Source: SIG480 sp045649265 (GTDB taxonomy: Bacteria > Bacillota > Clostridia > Oscillospirales > JAAYXM01). Taken from it: DNA of 37,644 nucleotides. Every line of letters begins with the position of its first letter. Position 1 is the first letter of the stretch. The translations under genes were made by a program, and so were the position numbers. The stretch is from NCBI GenBank assembly GCA_045649265.1, contig JAZRPO010000071.1, positions 1-37,644 on the forward strand, written 5' to 3'. The notes under the pieces were generated by a model. The model saw only the letters and a program-made list of their open reading frames with translations. It was not told the origin of the DNA and did no database searches. Shown here in pieces: positions 16,218 through 24,997 of this stretch.

Positions 16218-17306
16218 ATGCAGTATTATAAAATTGATTTTAAAAAGGTTGAGCGCTTTTGTATTGAAGCGTTCAAGGGTTATGGCTTTAACGAGGAAGA
16301 AGCAAAACAGATAACGGAGGTTCTTCTCGAAGCAGATTTAAGCGGAATAGAATCTCACGGCATACAGCGTATGATTCGTTATCACAAAGAAATCACAAGC
16401 GGAATGGTTAAAATTGATGCAAAACCCGAAATCGTTTTTGAAACCCCCCTTTCTGCAGTAATTGAAGGTAATGACGCCATGGGTCAGACATTGGGCGTAA
16501 AAGCTATGAAGATTGCTATGGAAAAGGCGAAAAAATCAGGTTTTGGTATGGTAACTGTCCGCAATTCGAACCACTATGGCGTTGCAGGTTATTATTCAAA
16601 AATGGCGGCAAAAGAAGGCCTTATCGGTATGTCAATGACAAATACAGAGGCAATCATGGTTCCCACATTCGGTAAGCAAGCAATGCTCGGAACGAACCCC
16701 ATTGCCTTTGCTATGCCTGCTGAGCCTGTTCCCTACTCGTTTGACGCGGCAACAACTGTTGTGCCAAGAGGAAAATTAGAGGTTTATGTTAAGCGAGGAA
16801 ACGGACTTCCGATAGGATGGGCGCTCGACGAAAACGGTCAGGACAGCAATGAGCCGGATAGAGTTCTTTCAAACATTATAAACAAAACCGGCGGAGGAAT
16901 ATTGCCGCTTGGAGGTTCGGGTGAACTGACATCGGGATATAAGGGGTACGGTTTTGCGATGCTTTGTGAAATTGCAACTGCAATACTTTCAGGAGGAACC
17001 ACGTCGAATTACATCTACAAAACTCCCGGCAGGTCAAACATTGCACAGTGCTTCATAGCACTTGATTACGGAATGTTCGGAGACAAGAAGGCTATTGAAG
17101 ATTCACTTTCAAAATATCTTCAGGAAGTTCGCGACTCGGAAAAAGCAGACGGACAAGACCGTATTTATATTCACGGTGAAAAAGAAGCCGAAGCGGTAAA
17201 TGGTGTATTATCAGATGGCGTATCTCTTAACGAAAAGACCTACGCGGAAATGAAGATGATCGCAGAGTTTACAGGCTCTCTGGAATATCTGCCTGAACTG
17301 GGCTAA
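16218..17306 (+). CDS. Ldh2/MDH2-family NAD(P)-dependent dehydrogenase (YjmC/YiaK-like)
   Basis: ATG at 16218 is preferred to the in-frame TTG at 16212 because the AGAAGGTG ribosome site (16202-16209) is then about 8 bases away instead of 2. The 362-residue product carries family marks ESHG at 45-48, the catalytic histidine in SNHYG (H119), and TNTEA and GTNPIAFA further on. The Ldh2 family includes malate, ureidoglycolate, 2,3-diketogulonate and sulfolactate dehydrogenases, so substrate cannot be read from sequence. YjmC, a homologue, sits with YjmF in the Bacillus hexuronate operon, as its counterpart does here. It is the last gene of the operon; a terminator follows. Confidence 0.86.
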   Translation: MQYYKIDFKKVERFCIEAFKGYGFNEEEAKQITEVLLEADLSGIESHGIQRMIRYHKEITSGMVKIDAKPEIVFETPLSAVIEGNDAMGQTLGVKAMKIAMEKAKKSGFGMVTVRNSNHYGVAGYYSKMAAKEGLIGMSMTNTEAIMVPTFGKQAMLGTNPIAFAMPAEPVPYSFDAATTVVPRGKLEVYVKRGNGLPIGWALDENGQDSNEPDRVLSNIINKTGGGILPLGGSGELTSGYKGYGFAMLCEIATAILSGGTTSNYIYKTPGRSNIAQCFIALDYGMFGDKKAIEDSLSKYLQEVRDSEKADGQDRIYIHGEKEAEAVNGVLSDGVSLNEKTYAEMKMIAEFTGSLEYLPELG

Positions 17307-17340
17307 AATGAAAAAACTCATCAAAAACGGATAATACATA

Positions 17341-17376
17341 CCCCCTGGTGTAGCATCGTCCTACATCAGGGGGTTT
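17341..17376 (+). terminator. Terminator of the five-gene redox operon
   Basis: Arms 17341-17353 and 17361-17373 form a 13-bp stem with one G-U wobble in plus-strand RNA and a 7-base loop, followed by TTT. It lies 34 bases past the last stop of the operon and 4 bases before the end of the convergent Rieske oxidoreductase gene, which it may also serve. Confidence 0.8.
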
Positions 17377-17379
17377 CAT

Positions 17380-18678
17380 CTATTCGAAATCTCCGGTTGC
17401 GGGGTTGTTGATAAGTTTTCCGTTGCTTTGAAAGCGAGAACCATGACAGGGACAGTCCCATGTGTGCTCGTTCTTGTTCCACCTGAGGGCGCATCCGAGA
17501 TGCGGACATCGCCTTTTCGTAGGTATCGCAAGGTTGCAGGCAGATTCAAATGCATTTATTGCAAGTTGCGGTTTGAGCATGCTTCGCGAAGGTGTAAAAA
17601 TGTTTTTGAATTCGTTCTCCTTTCCGATAATCATATCTCTAAGTATCATTGCAGATAACATGGATGAAGTCATGCCCCATTTATTAAAGCCTGTTGCTAC
17701 ATATAAGTTTTGTGTGCTTTTTGAATATTGACCAATATATGCAATGCTGTCAAGGCTCATGCAATCCTGGGTTGCCCATTGGTAACAAAGTTTGGCTTTG
17801 GGATAATGCTTTTTGGCAAATTCATCAATAGGTTGCCATGCAAGGCTGTCTTTTCCTGTTCTATGGTTGCCTGCTCCTATCAATAAAACATCATTGCAGC
17901 TTCGAAATGAGAACCCGCTTTTTGATTCATCCAAATACATTCCCTTTAAGGCTTGTGTGTTTTTAAACGCTGACACATAGGAACGCTCCTGATAAAGTTT
18001 CATAAAATAATTTCCGTGTTTGTTTATAAACGGAAAATGAGTTGCAACAATTATTGAATCAGCTTTTATCGTTGCTTCGTTTGTTATGGCTTTTCCGGAA
18101 ATTATTTCTTTCACAAAGGTGTTTTCGTATATATCCAGACCTTTTGAAATTTCATATATAAATTTAAGCGGATTAAACTGAGCTTGATTTTTAAAGCATA
18201 CAGCCCCTTCGATTTTAAACGGAAGTTCTGTATCATCCTTAAAAGATGCTTCAAACCCCATTCTGTTAAGAGCGTTGAGTTCATTTTCGATCTTTCCTCT
18301 GTCATCAACAGAGTAAACGTATGAGCTTTGTTTTGTAAAATCGCAATCTATATCCTTGCAAAGGTTTTCATATTCACGCAGCGCAGATTGGTGTGCCGCC
18401 AAATAAAGCTTGGCAACATATATTCCTTTCTTTTTTATAAGGTTGGAATATACCAGCCCGTGCTGAGATGTTATCTTTGCTGTTGTGTTTTTTGTCGTAC
18501 CGGATGCGATTGTGTTGCCCTCAACCAAAACGCACCTGACGCCCGCCTTTTTCAAAAAATATGCGCAGAGTATACCGCAGAGCCCTCCGCCTATGATGAG
18601 AACATCCGTTGAGATATCTTCTTTGAGCTTATCAAAATTCGGTAATTTAACAGTATCGCTCCATATTGATTCTTGCAT
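17380..18678 (-). CDS. FAD-dependent oxidoreductase (DAO family) with C-terminal Rieske [2Fe-2S] domain
   Basis: The 432-residue product starts with an FAD-binding fold (DVLIIGGGLCGILCAYFLKK, about residues 25-44) of the D-amino-acid-oxidase/GlpD group. Its last 45 residues are a Rieske module with C391-x-H393-x15-C409-x2-H412 as cluster ligands. Such proteins are common in clostridia and bacilli (YhfW-like), but their substrates are poorly known. AAAGGAGG precedes the ATG at 18678. It is transcribed toward the redox operon and away from the pyr operon, so it is a single-gene unit. I found no convincing promoter in the 100 bases upstream. It ends in TAG. Confidence 0.87.
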   Translation of the reverse strand: MQESIWSDTVKLPNFDKLKEDISTDVLIIGGGLCGILCAYFLKKAGVRCVLVEGNTIASGTTKNTTAKITSQHGLVYSNLIKKKGIYVAKLYLAAHQSALREYENLCKDIDCDFTKQSSYVYSVDDRGKIENELNALNRMGFEASFKDDTELPFKIEGAVCFKNQAQFNPLKFIYEISKGLDIYENTFVKEIISGKAITNEATIKADSIIVATHFPFINKHGNYFMKLYQERSYVSAFKNTQALKGMYLDESKSGFSFRSCNDVLLIGAGNHRTGKDSLAWQPIDEFAKKHYPKAKLCYQWATQDCMSLDSIAYIGQYSKSTQNLYVATGFNKWGMTSSMLSAMILRDMIIGKENEFKNIFTPSRSMLKPQLAINAFESACNLAIPTKRRCPHLGCALRWNKNEHTWDCPCHGSRFQSNGKLINNPATGDFE

Positions 18679-18780
18679 TCAATTTCCTCCTTTTAAGATT
18701 AGTATGTTACGCAACGATGCAATTATTTGACCAAAAATTATTGAAATTAAGAGGCTGAAAAATAAAACTAACAAAACTTG

Positions 18781-18809
18781 TTGACGACAGCTTCGCAGTA
18801 TGTTATAAT
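18781..18809 (+). promoter_or_regulatory. Promoter of the pyr operon
   Basis: TTGACG (18781-18786), a spacer of exactly 17 bases and a perfect TATAAT (18804-18809) make one of the strongest promoters in the window. Transcription should start near 18816, just before the PyrR leader. Confidence 0.88.
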
Positions 18810-18819
18810 ATGTAAAATA

Positions 18820-18936
18820 AAATCTTTAAAAGACGGCCCCGTGAGGTCGGCAAGATTTGTCATAGTGAGGATATGCAGGGGCAACCTGCGTATGTTTTCG
18901 TGTATGCGTCTTGCCTTATCGGGCGAGGCTTTTTTT
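18820..18936 (+). promoter_or_regulatory. PyrR-binding transcription attenuator of the pyr operon
   Basis: The leader carries the PyrR site: a stem GGCC/GGTC (18835-18838 with 18845-18848) closing the hexaloop CCGTGA, which fits the CNGNGA consensus, followed by GGCAAG. A lower stem AAATCTT/AAGATTT (18820-18826 with 18852-18858) completes the anti-antiterminator. The bases GGCAAGA (18849-18855) can instead pair with TCTTGCC (18909-18915), forming an antiterminator around an inner 9-bp hairpin (18871-18879 with 18885-18893). When PyrR with UMP or UTP holds the first structure, the terminator at 18908-18936 can form and shuts the operon. The pairing is read directly; the ligand logic is known from Bacillus. 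No pyrR gene is in the window. Confidence 0.88.
18908..18936 (+). terminator. Attenuator terminator in the pyr leader
   Basis: An 8-bp stem (18908-18915 with 18922-18929, including two G-U pairs), a 6-base loop and seven T residues (18930-18936) form a standard intrinsic terminator 17 bases ahead of pyrC. Confidence 0.88.
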
Positions 18937-18952
18937 ATAACAGAGGTAGAAT

Positions 18953-20161
18953 ATGTTTGAATTTTTAAAAAAGAAGAGTGTTAAAAACTACATAGCAAAA
19001 GAAGCCTTTGCGTCTTGCCTGAAAATGGCACGGGCGCTTCTTCCCGCTTTTTCTTCCCGATATGCTCTATTTCCCGGTTTTTGCGATGTGCATGTGCATT
19101 TTCGCGAGCCGGGTTTTTCGTATAAAGAAACTATCGCGACAGGCTGCGCTGCTGCTGCGCGGGGCGGATATACTGCGGTCTGCACCATGCCGAACCTAAA
19201 CCCCGTTCCGGACAGCGTTGAAAACATAAGGAAGCAGCTTTCAATCATAGAACGCGATGCTACGATTGATGTTCTGCCGTACGGTTCAATAACCGTAGGG
19301 CAAAAGGGTGAGGAGCTTTCGGATATAGAGGGAATGTCAGAGCTTGCGGTTGCCTTTTCAGATGATGGGCGAGGCGTTCAGGAAGATGATATGATGCGCT
19401 CTGCTATGGAGCGGGCGCGTGCTCTTGATAAAATAATAGTTGCCCATTGTGAGGTGAACTCTCTTCTTCGAGGAGGGTATATTCACGACGGAGAGTATGC
19501 AAAAGCTTACAACCATCGCGGAATCTGCTCAGAGAGCGAATATGCCCAGATTGCAAGGGATATAGAGCTTGTGCGCGAGACGGGGTGCAAATACCACGTC
19601 TGCCACATATCAACTGCAGAATCGGTAGAGCTCATTCGCCGCGCGAAGCAAGAAGGGCTTGATATCACCTGCGAAACTGCACCGCATTACCTCATTATGA
19701 CAGATATGGATTTAGAGGAAGACGGCAGATTTAAAATGAACCCGCCGATAAGAAGCGAAAGAGACCGCGCAGAGCTTGTTCGCGGCCTTTGCGACGGAAC
19801 GATTGATATGATAGCGACAGACCACGCCCCGCATTCTGCCGAGGAAAAGGGTAAAGGGCTTTCGGAGAGCGCATTTGGCGTTGTGGGGCTTGAAACTGCA
19901 TTTGCCGCGATGTACACGCACTTTGTAAAGACAAAGAAAATAACGCTCAAACGTCTTGTTGAGCTTATGTCGGATAACCCGAGGGCAAGATTCAATATTC
20001 CGGTAGGCGATGATTTCACCGTATGGGACTTAAATGCAAGATTCGTTGTAAACCCCGATGAATTTCTGTCAAAGGGTCGCGCAACGCCGTTTGCAGGCAA
20101 GAAGCTTTATGGCAAGTGTCTCCTGACGGTAAAGGATGGAAAGACAGTATACAAAATATAA
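18953..20161 (+). CDS. pyrC: Dihydroorotase (type I)
   Basis: The enzyme cyclises carbamoyl aspartate to dihydroorotate. Metal-binding histidines are clear in DVHVHFRE (H47, H49), with later AHCE and CHIST histidines and ATDHAPHS. The 402-residue length is slightly short: only 40 residues precede the PGFCD motif, where type I enzymes usually have about 50-55 forming an N-terminal beta-sandwich, and the residues present are basic and hydrophobic rather than the usual strand pattern. No earlier start is possible because the attenuator terminator lies immediately upstream. AGAGG precedes the ATG by 6 bases. It is the first gene of the pyr operon. Confidence 0.92.
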   Translation: MFEFLKKKSVKNYIAKEAFASCLKMARALLPAFSSRYALFPGFCDVHVHFREPGFSYKETIATGCAAAARGGYTAVCTMPNLNPVPDSVENIRKQLSIIERDATIDVLPYGSITVGQKGEELSDIEGMSELAVAFSDDGRGVQEDDMMRSAMERARALDKIIVAHCEVNSLLRGGYIHDGEYAKAYNHRGICSESEYAQIARDIELVRETGCKYHVCHISTAESVELIRRAKQEGLDITCETAPHYLIMTDMDLEEDGRFKMNPPIRSERDRAELVRGLCDGTIDMIATDHAPHSAEEKGKGLSESAFGVVGLETAFAAMYTHFVKTKKITLKRLVELMSDNPRARFNIPVGDDFTVWDLNARFVVNPDEFLSKGRATPFAGKKLYGKCLLTVKDGKTVYKI

Positions 20162-20178
20162 TCTGGAGGAAAATCAAA

Positions 20179-23100
20179 ATGGCAAAGAGAAGCGACTTGA
20201 AAAAAATTCTTATTATAGGCTCGGGGCCTATTGTTATCGGTCAGGCGGCAGAGTTTGACTATGCAGGAACTCAGGCTTGCCTTGCTCTTAAAGAGGAGGG
20301 GTATGAGGTTATTCTCTGCAACTCAAACCCTGCGACAATCATGACGGACACAACCATTGCCGACTAGGTTTATATGGAGCCGCTCACACTTGAATATGTC
20401 GCAAAAATTCTTCGTCATGAGCGTCCTGATGCGATTGTCCCGGGAATCGGAGGTCAGACCGGGCTTAACCTTGCAATGCAGCTTGAGAAGAAGGGCATCC
20501 TTCGTGAATGCAACGTTCAGCTTCTCGGCACATCAAGCGAAAGCATTGAGCGCGCGGAGGACCGCGAGATGTTCAAGGAACTTTGCGAAAAAATCGGTGA
20601 GCCGACAATACCTTCAAAGATAACATATTCTCTTGACGAGGCAAAAGAAGCTGCAAAAGAAATAGGATACCCGGTTGTTCTTCGCCCGGCATTCACTCTC
20701 GGCGGAACGGGTGGCCGGTTCGCAAATGACGAAGCCGAGCTTTTGGATGTGGGCAGAAATGCCTTTAAGCTCTCTCCTGTTCATCAGGTGCTCATTGAAA
20801 AGAGCGTTCGCGGATATAAGGAAATCGAATTTGAAGTTATGCGTGACGGCGAGGATAACGCTATCACAATCTGCGGAATGGAAAATGTCGACCCCGTTGG
20901 TGTTCACACGGGCGACTCAATCGTTGTTGCGCCTATTATGACGCTTTCAAAAGAGGATGAGCGGATGCTCAATGAAAGTGCCATAAAGCTCATCCGCGAG
21001 CTCAAAATAGAGGGTGGATGCAATGTTCAGTTTGCCCTCAACCCGAATACAAGCGAGTATTATCTCATCGAGGTAAATCCGCGCGTTTCACGTTCCTCTG
21101 CGCTTGCTTCGAAGGCGAGCGGATATCCGATTGCGCGCGTAACCGCAAAAATTGCAGTGGGGATGACTCTCTCTGAAATATCAGTTGCGAACACAACAGC
21201 GGCATATGAGCCGAGCCTTGATTATGTTATTGCAAAGCTTCCGAGGTTCCCGTTTGACAAGTTTGCGACAGCCTCCAACAGCCTTGGAACCCAGATGAAA
21301 GCAACGGGCGAGATTATGGGAATTGGCTCTGACCTTTCGGAATGCCTTTTGAAGAGCGTCCGCTCTCTTGAAATAGGCGCATGCCATTTCCACCTTCCAA
21401 AGTTTTGCGGAATAAAGAAAAGTGAGCTTCTTGAATATGTTTCAGAGTTCCATGACGACAACATTTTTGCCATAGCAGAGGCATTCCGTCTCGGTGCAAG
21501 TGTTGAAGAGATTTTCGAGGCTACAAAAATCACGGCATATTTCCTTGAAAGCATAAAGAAAATAACAGAGGCAGAAGAAGAAATAAAGGCAAATAAGCAC
21601 GATATTAAAACACTTATTGCCGCAAAGAAAATGGGCTTTTCCGATAAGTTCATTGCATATCTCTGGGGCGTTGACGAGATTGAAGTTTTCAATCTTCGCA
21701 AGAAGGAAAACATCTTCCCCATATACAAAATGGTTGACACCTGCCATACAGGGGCATATATCCCGTATTTTTACTCCTCCTATACAGGAGAAAACGCAAG
21801 CTGCGTGACTGACAAGAAGAAAATAGTTGTTCTGGGCGCCGGACCCATCAGAATCGGGCAGGGCGTAGAGTTTGACTATTCAACAGTCCATGCGGTAACA
21901 ACAATCAAGAATTCAGGTTATGAAGCGATTATTATAAACAACAATCCCGAAACTGTTTCAACTGACTATACAACCGCCGACAAGCTTTATTTTGAGCCGC
22001 TCACAACGGAAGACGTTATGAACATCATTGAGCTTGAAAAACCCGAAGGAGTTATAGCCTCTCTCGGCGGACAGACTGCAATAAACCTTGCACAGCCGCT
22101 GTCAGCGCGCGGAGTCAAGATAATCGGAACGGATTGTGATGCGATAGAGCGCGCAGAAAACCGCGACAGCTTTGAAAAAATCCTCAACTCTTTGGCGATT
22201 CCGCAGCCGAAGGGTCGTGCCGTGACAAAGATTGAAGACGGAATCGCGGCGGCGGCAGAGATTGGATACCCTGTTCTTGTTCGGCCGAGCTTTGTTCTCG
22301 GCGGTCGTGCAATGCAGATTGTCAGCAACGAGAACCAGCTTCGCCAGTATCTCCGCACTGCGGTTGAAATTGATGAGGACAAGCCTGTTCTTGTAGATAA
22401 ATATATCCAGGGAAAAGAAGTCGAGGTCGACGCTATTTGTGACGGGCGAGACGTTTTCGTGCCCGGAATTATGGAACTTGTTGAGAGAACGGGCGTTCAC
22501 AGTGGCGACTCGATAAGCGTTTATCCGACTTTTTCAATATCCGACAAGGTGCGCGGAATAATTTTGCAGTATGCAAAGAAGCTGGGCCTTGGCATCGGCA
22601 TTATCGGGCTTTACAATATCCAGTTTATTGTTGATAAGGATGAAAACGTATTTATAATCGAGGTTAACCCACGCTCATCAAGAACAGTTCCGTTCCTTTC
22701 AAAAGCAACAGGATATTCGCTTGCAGACATTGCGACAGAGGTCATCCTCGGCAAGAGTCTTAAAGAGCAGGGCATATTTGACATTTACCCTGCGGAAAAG
22801 AAGCGTTGGTATGTAAAAGTTCCGGTGTTCTCATTCAATAAAATTCATGGTCTTGATGCATATCTCTCGCCGGAAATGAAATCAACTGGAGAAGCGATAG
22901 GGTATGACGACAAGCTCAACCGCGCGTTGTATAAGGCGCTTCAGGCATCGGGAATGCACTTGCAGAATTACGGAACGGTTTTTGCAACCATCGCTGATAA
23001 GGATAAGAATGAAGCGCTTTCTCTCATCCGCCGGTTCTACAAGCTCGGATTCAACATTCAGGCGACGGAGGGAACAGCTCGTTTCCTCAAAGAGAACGGA

Positions 23101-23352
23101 ATCAGAACTCATATCTTGAAAAAGATAAGTGATGGTAGTGACGAAATTCCGGATGCTCTCCGACAGGGGCATATTGCATACGTCATCAACACGCGTGATC
23201 CGGGTTCGAGCGGGCAGGCGAGCGATGGCGCAGAAATCCGCCGTTGTGCAACGGAGAACAACGTGACTATATTCACAGCGCTTGATACGGTTTCGGTTCT
23301 TCTCGACGTGCTTGAGGAAACAACGCTCACAATCTCAACAATTGATGCGTAA
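20179..23352 (+). pseudogene. carB: carB, carbamoyl-phosphate synthase large subunit, interrupted by an in-frame TAG
   Basis: From the ATG at 20179 (TGGAGGA upstream) the frame encodes 62 residues, meets TAG at 20365-20367 (codon 63), then continues open for 994 more codons to TAA at 23352. The total of 1,057 is the normal CarB length. Residues on both sides (TTIAD before, VYMEPLT after) match the CarB family, where codon 63 is usually Lys or Arg, so one base change from AAG would explain it. A second change is at 20716-20718: the glycine-rich ATP loop reads GGTGGRF where the third glycine (residue 180) is normally conserved. Both ATP-grasp halves and the C-terminal allosteric domain are otherwise intact. 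Restart at ATG 20374 would lose the first 65 residues. It could be a real lesion, a strain variant or a sequencing error. Confidence 0.88.
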
Positions 23353-23363
23353 GGACAGATAAA

Positions 23364-24098
23364 ATGAAACACACACTTTTAAAAATCATTTCAAACACTC
23401 CGCTCAATGAGAGCATATATAAAATGGAGCTTTCGGGAGATGTCAGCGAGTGCCGCGCGGGCGGTTTTGTGAACATCGCACTCGAAGGTAAGTTTCTTCG
23501 CCGCCCGATTTCCGTCTGTGATGTATGCGGAGATGTCCTGACTATCATTTATAAGGTTGTTGGCGAAGGCACGGCGCAGATGAGCAAAATGCAGGCGGGA
23601 GAAGAGCTTGATGTCCTCGTGGGGCTTGGCAACGGCTATGATACCTCGCTTTCGGGAAAAACTCCGCTTCTTATCGGTGGCGGAGTCGGAGTTCCGCCGA
23701 TGTATCTCCTCGCAAAAGAGCTTATCGGTGAGGGCAAAAAGGTCTCCGTTATTCTCGGCTTCAACACAAAAGACGAGATTTTCTATAAAAGCGAGTTTGA
23801 GGCGCTTGGTGCGTCTGTCACAGTAACTACGGTTGACGGAAGCTACGGCGTGCGTGGCTTTGTAACGAATGCGATGGGTGATACTGACTACTCATACATT
23901 TACACCTGCGGCCCTGAGCCTATGCTGAGAGCTGTTTTCAAGGCATCAAAAACCTCAGCGCAGTTTTCCTTTGAGGAGAGGATGGGCTGTGGATTTGGTG
24001 CGTGTATGGGGTGCTCCTGCAAAACGGTTACGGGGTATAAGCGCATATGCAAGGAAGGCCCCGTGCTTAAAAAGGAGGAAATCTTATGGGAAGCTTAA
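23364..24098 (+). CDS. pyrK: Dihydroorotate dehydrogenase electron-transfer subunit
   Basis: The 244-residue FAD/[2Fe-2S] protein passes electrons from dihydroorotate (through PyrD) to NAD. It has the ferredoxin-reductase fold with RRPISVCDV for FAD and IGGGVGVPP for the nucleotide. Cluster ligands are C209-x4-C214-x2-C217-x11-C229 near the C terminus, the exact PyrK spacing. It starts 11 bases after the carB frame ends and overlaps pyrD by 13 bases, consistent with a PyrD2K2 complex made in equal amounts. It is a paralogue of the nfnA product. Confidence 0.93.
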   Translation: MKHTLLKIISNTPLNESIYKMELSGDVSECRAGGFVNIALEGKFLRRPISVCDVCGDVLTIIYKVVGEGTAQMSKMQAGEELDVLVGLGNGYDTSLSGKTPLLIGGGVGVPPMYLLAKELIGEGKKVSVILGFNTKDEIFYKSEFEALGASVTVTTVDGSYGVRGFVTNAMGDTDYSYIYTCGPEPMLRAVFKASKTSAQFSFEERMGCGFGACMGCSCKTVTGYKRICKEGPVLKKEEILWEA

Positions 24099-24997
24099 AG
24101 GTAAACCTCTGTGGAACAGAGCTTGAAAATCCGGTCATCCCTGCAAGCGGAACATTTGGATTCGGATACGAGTTTGCTGAGCTTTATGACATAAATTGTC
24201 TCGGCACATTCTCTTTTAAGGGTACAACCCGTGACGAGCGCTTCGGAAACCCCACTCCGAGAATTGCAGAGTGCACAGCAGGAATGATAAATGCAGTGGG
24301 GCTTCAGAATCCGGGCGTTGATAAGGTCATCTCCGAGGAGCTCCCGAAGCTGTTTTCCGTTTTTCATAAAAAGGTTATGGCAAATGTTTCAGGTTTTTCT
24401 GTTGAGGACTATGCATATACATGCTCCCGACTCTCTGAAATTGACCAAATAGGCTGGCTTGAAGTTAATATAAGCTGTCCGAATGTCCATGGTGGAGGAA
24501 TGAGCTTCGGTACCGATCCATCTGCTGCGGCAGAGGTCACCTCTGCTGTGCGAAAGGTGACGGATAAGCCGATTATCATAAAGCTTTCGCCGAATGTCAC
24601 GGATATTGCAGAGATTGCGCGTGCGTGCGAGGCGGCAGGGGCTGACGGCATAAGCCTTATAAATACGCTCCTTGGAATGAGAATAAACCTCAGAACCCGA
24701 AAACCGGTTATTGCAAACAAAATGGGCGGATTTTCCGGCAGCGCAATTTTCCCCGTAGCGGTGCGAATGGTTTCGCAGGTGGCAAACGCCGTTAAAATTC
24801 CGGTTGTCGGCATGGGCGGCGTCACAACAGCCGAGGATGTTCTTGAAATGATGATGGCAGGAGCAAGCGCAGTTGAGGTAGGGGCGGCAAATCTCAAAAA
24901 TCCCTTTGCCTGCCGCGACATAATAGATGCGCTCCCCGGTGTTATGGAGAAATACGGAATCAATGATTTAAAAGATATAATAGGAGTGGCAAAATAA
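24086..24997 (+). CDS. pyrD: Dihydroorotate dehydrogenase, class 1B catalytic subunit
   Basis: The 303-residue FMN enzyme oxidises dihydroorotate to orotate. The catalytic cysteine is C131 in VNISCPNVHGGG, and SGTFGFGYE, KLSPNV and GMGGV mark the FMN barrel. Pairing with pyrK and the cysteine base make it class 1B (NAD-linked). The ATG overlaps the pyrK end by 13 bases, with AAGGAGG just ahead; the stop overlaps the pyrF start by one base. Confidence 0.94.
   Translation: MGSLKVNLCGTELENPVIPASGTFGFGYEFAELYDINCLGTFSFKGTTRDERFGNPTPRIAECTAGMINAVGLQNPGVDKVISEELPKLFSVFHKKVMANVSGFSVEDYAYTCSRLSEIDQIGWLEVNISCPNVHGGGMSFGTDPSAAAEVTSAVRKVTDKPIIIKLSPNVTDIAEIARACEAAGADGISLINTLLGMRINLRTRKPVIANKMGGFSGSAIFPVAVRMVSQVANAVKIPVVGMGGVTTAEDVLEMMMAGASAVEVGAANLKNPFACRDIIDALPGVMEKYGINDLKDIIGVAK

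Noticed and set aside
18778..18960. 60-codon plus-strand frame across the pyr promoter and leader
   Set aside because: It begins upstream of the promoter and spans the attenuator; the RNA structures explain this stretch.
20365..20367. TAG in carB as a recoded sense codon (pyrrolysine or stop reassignment)
   Set aside because: Other genes here end in TAG as a true stop (163-1161, 11714-12775, 17380-18678). CarB has no known need for pyrrolysine, and the position is an ordinary Lys/Arg site.
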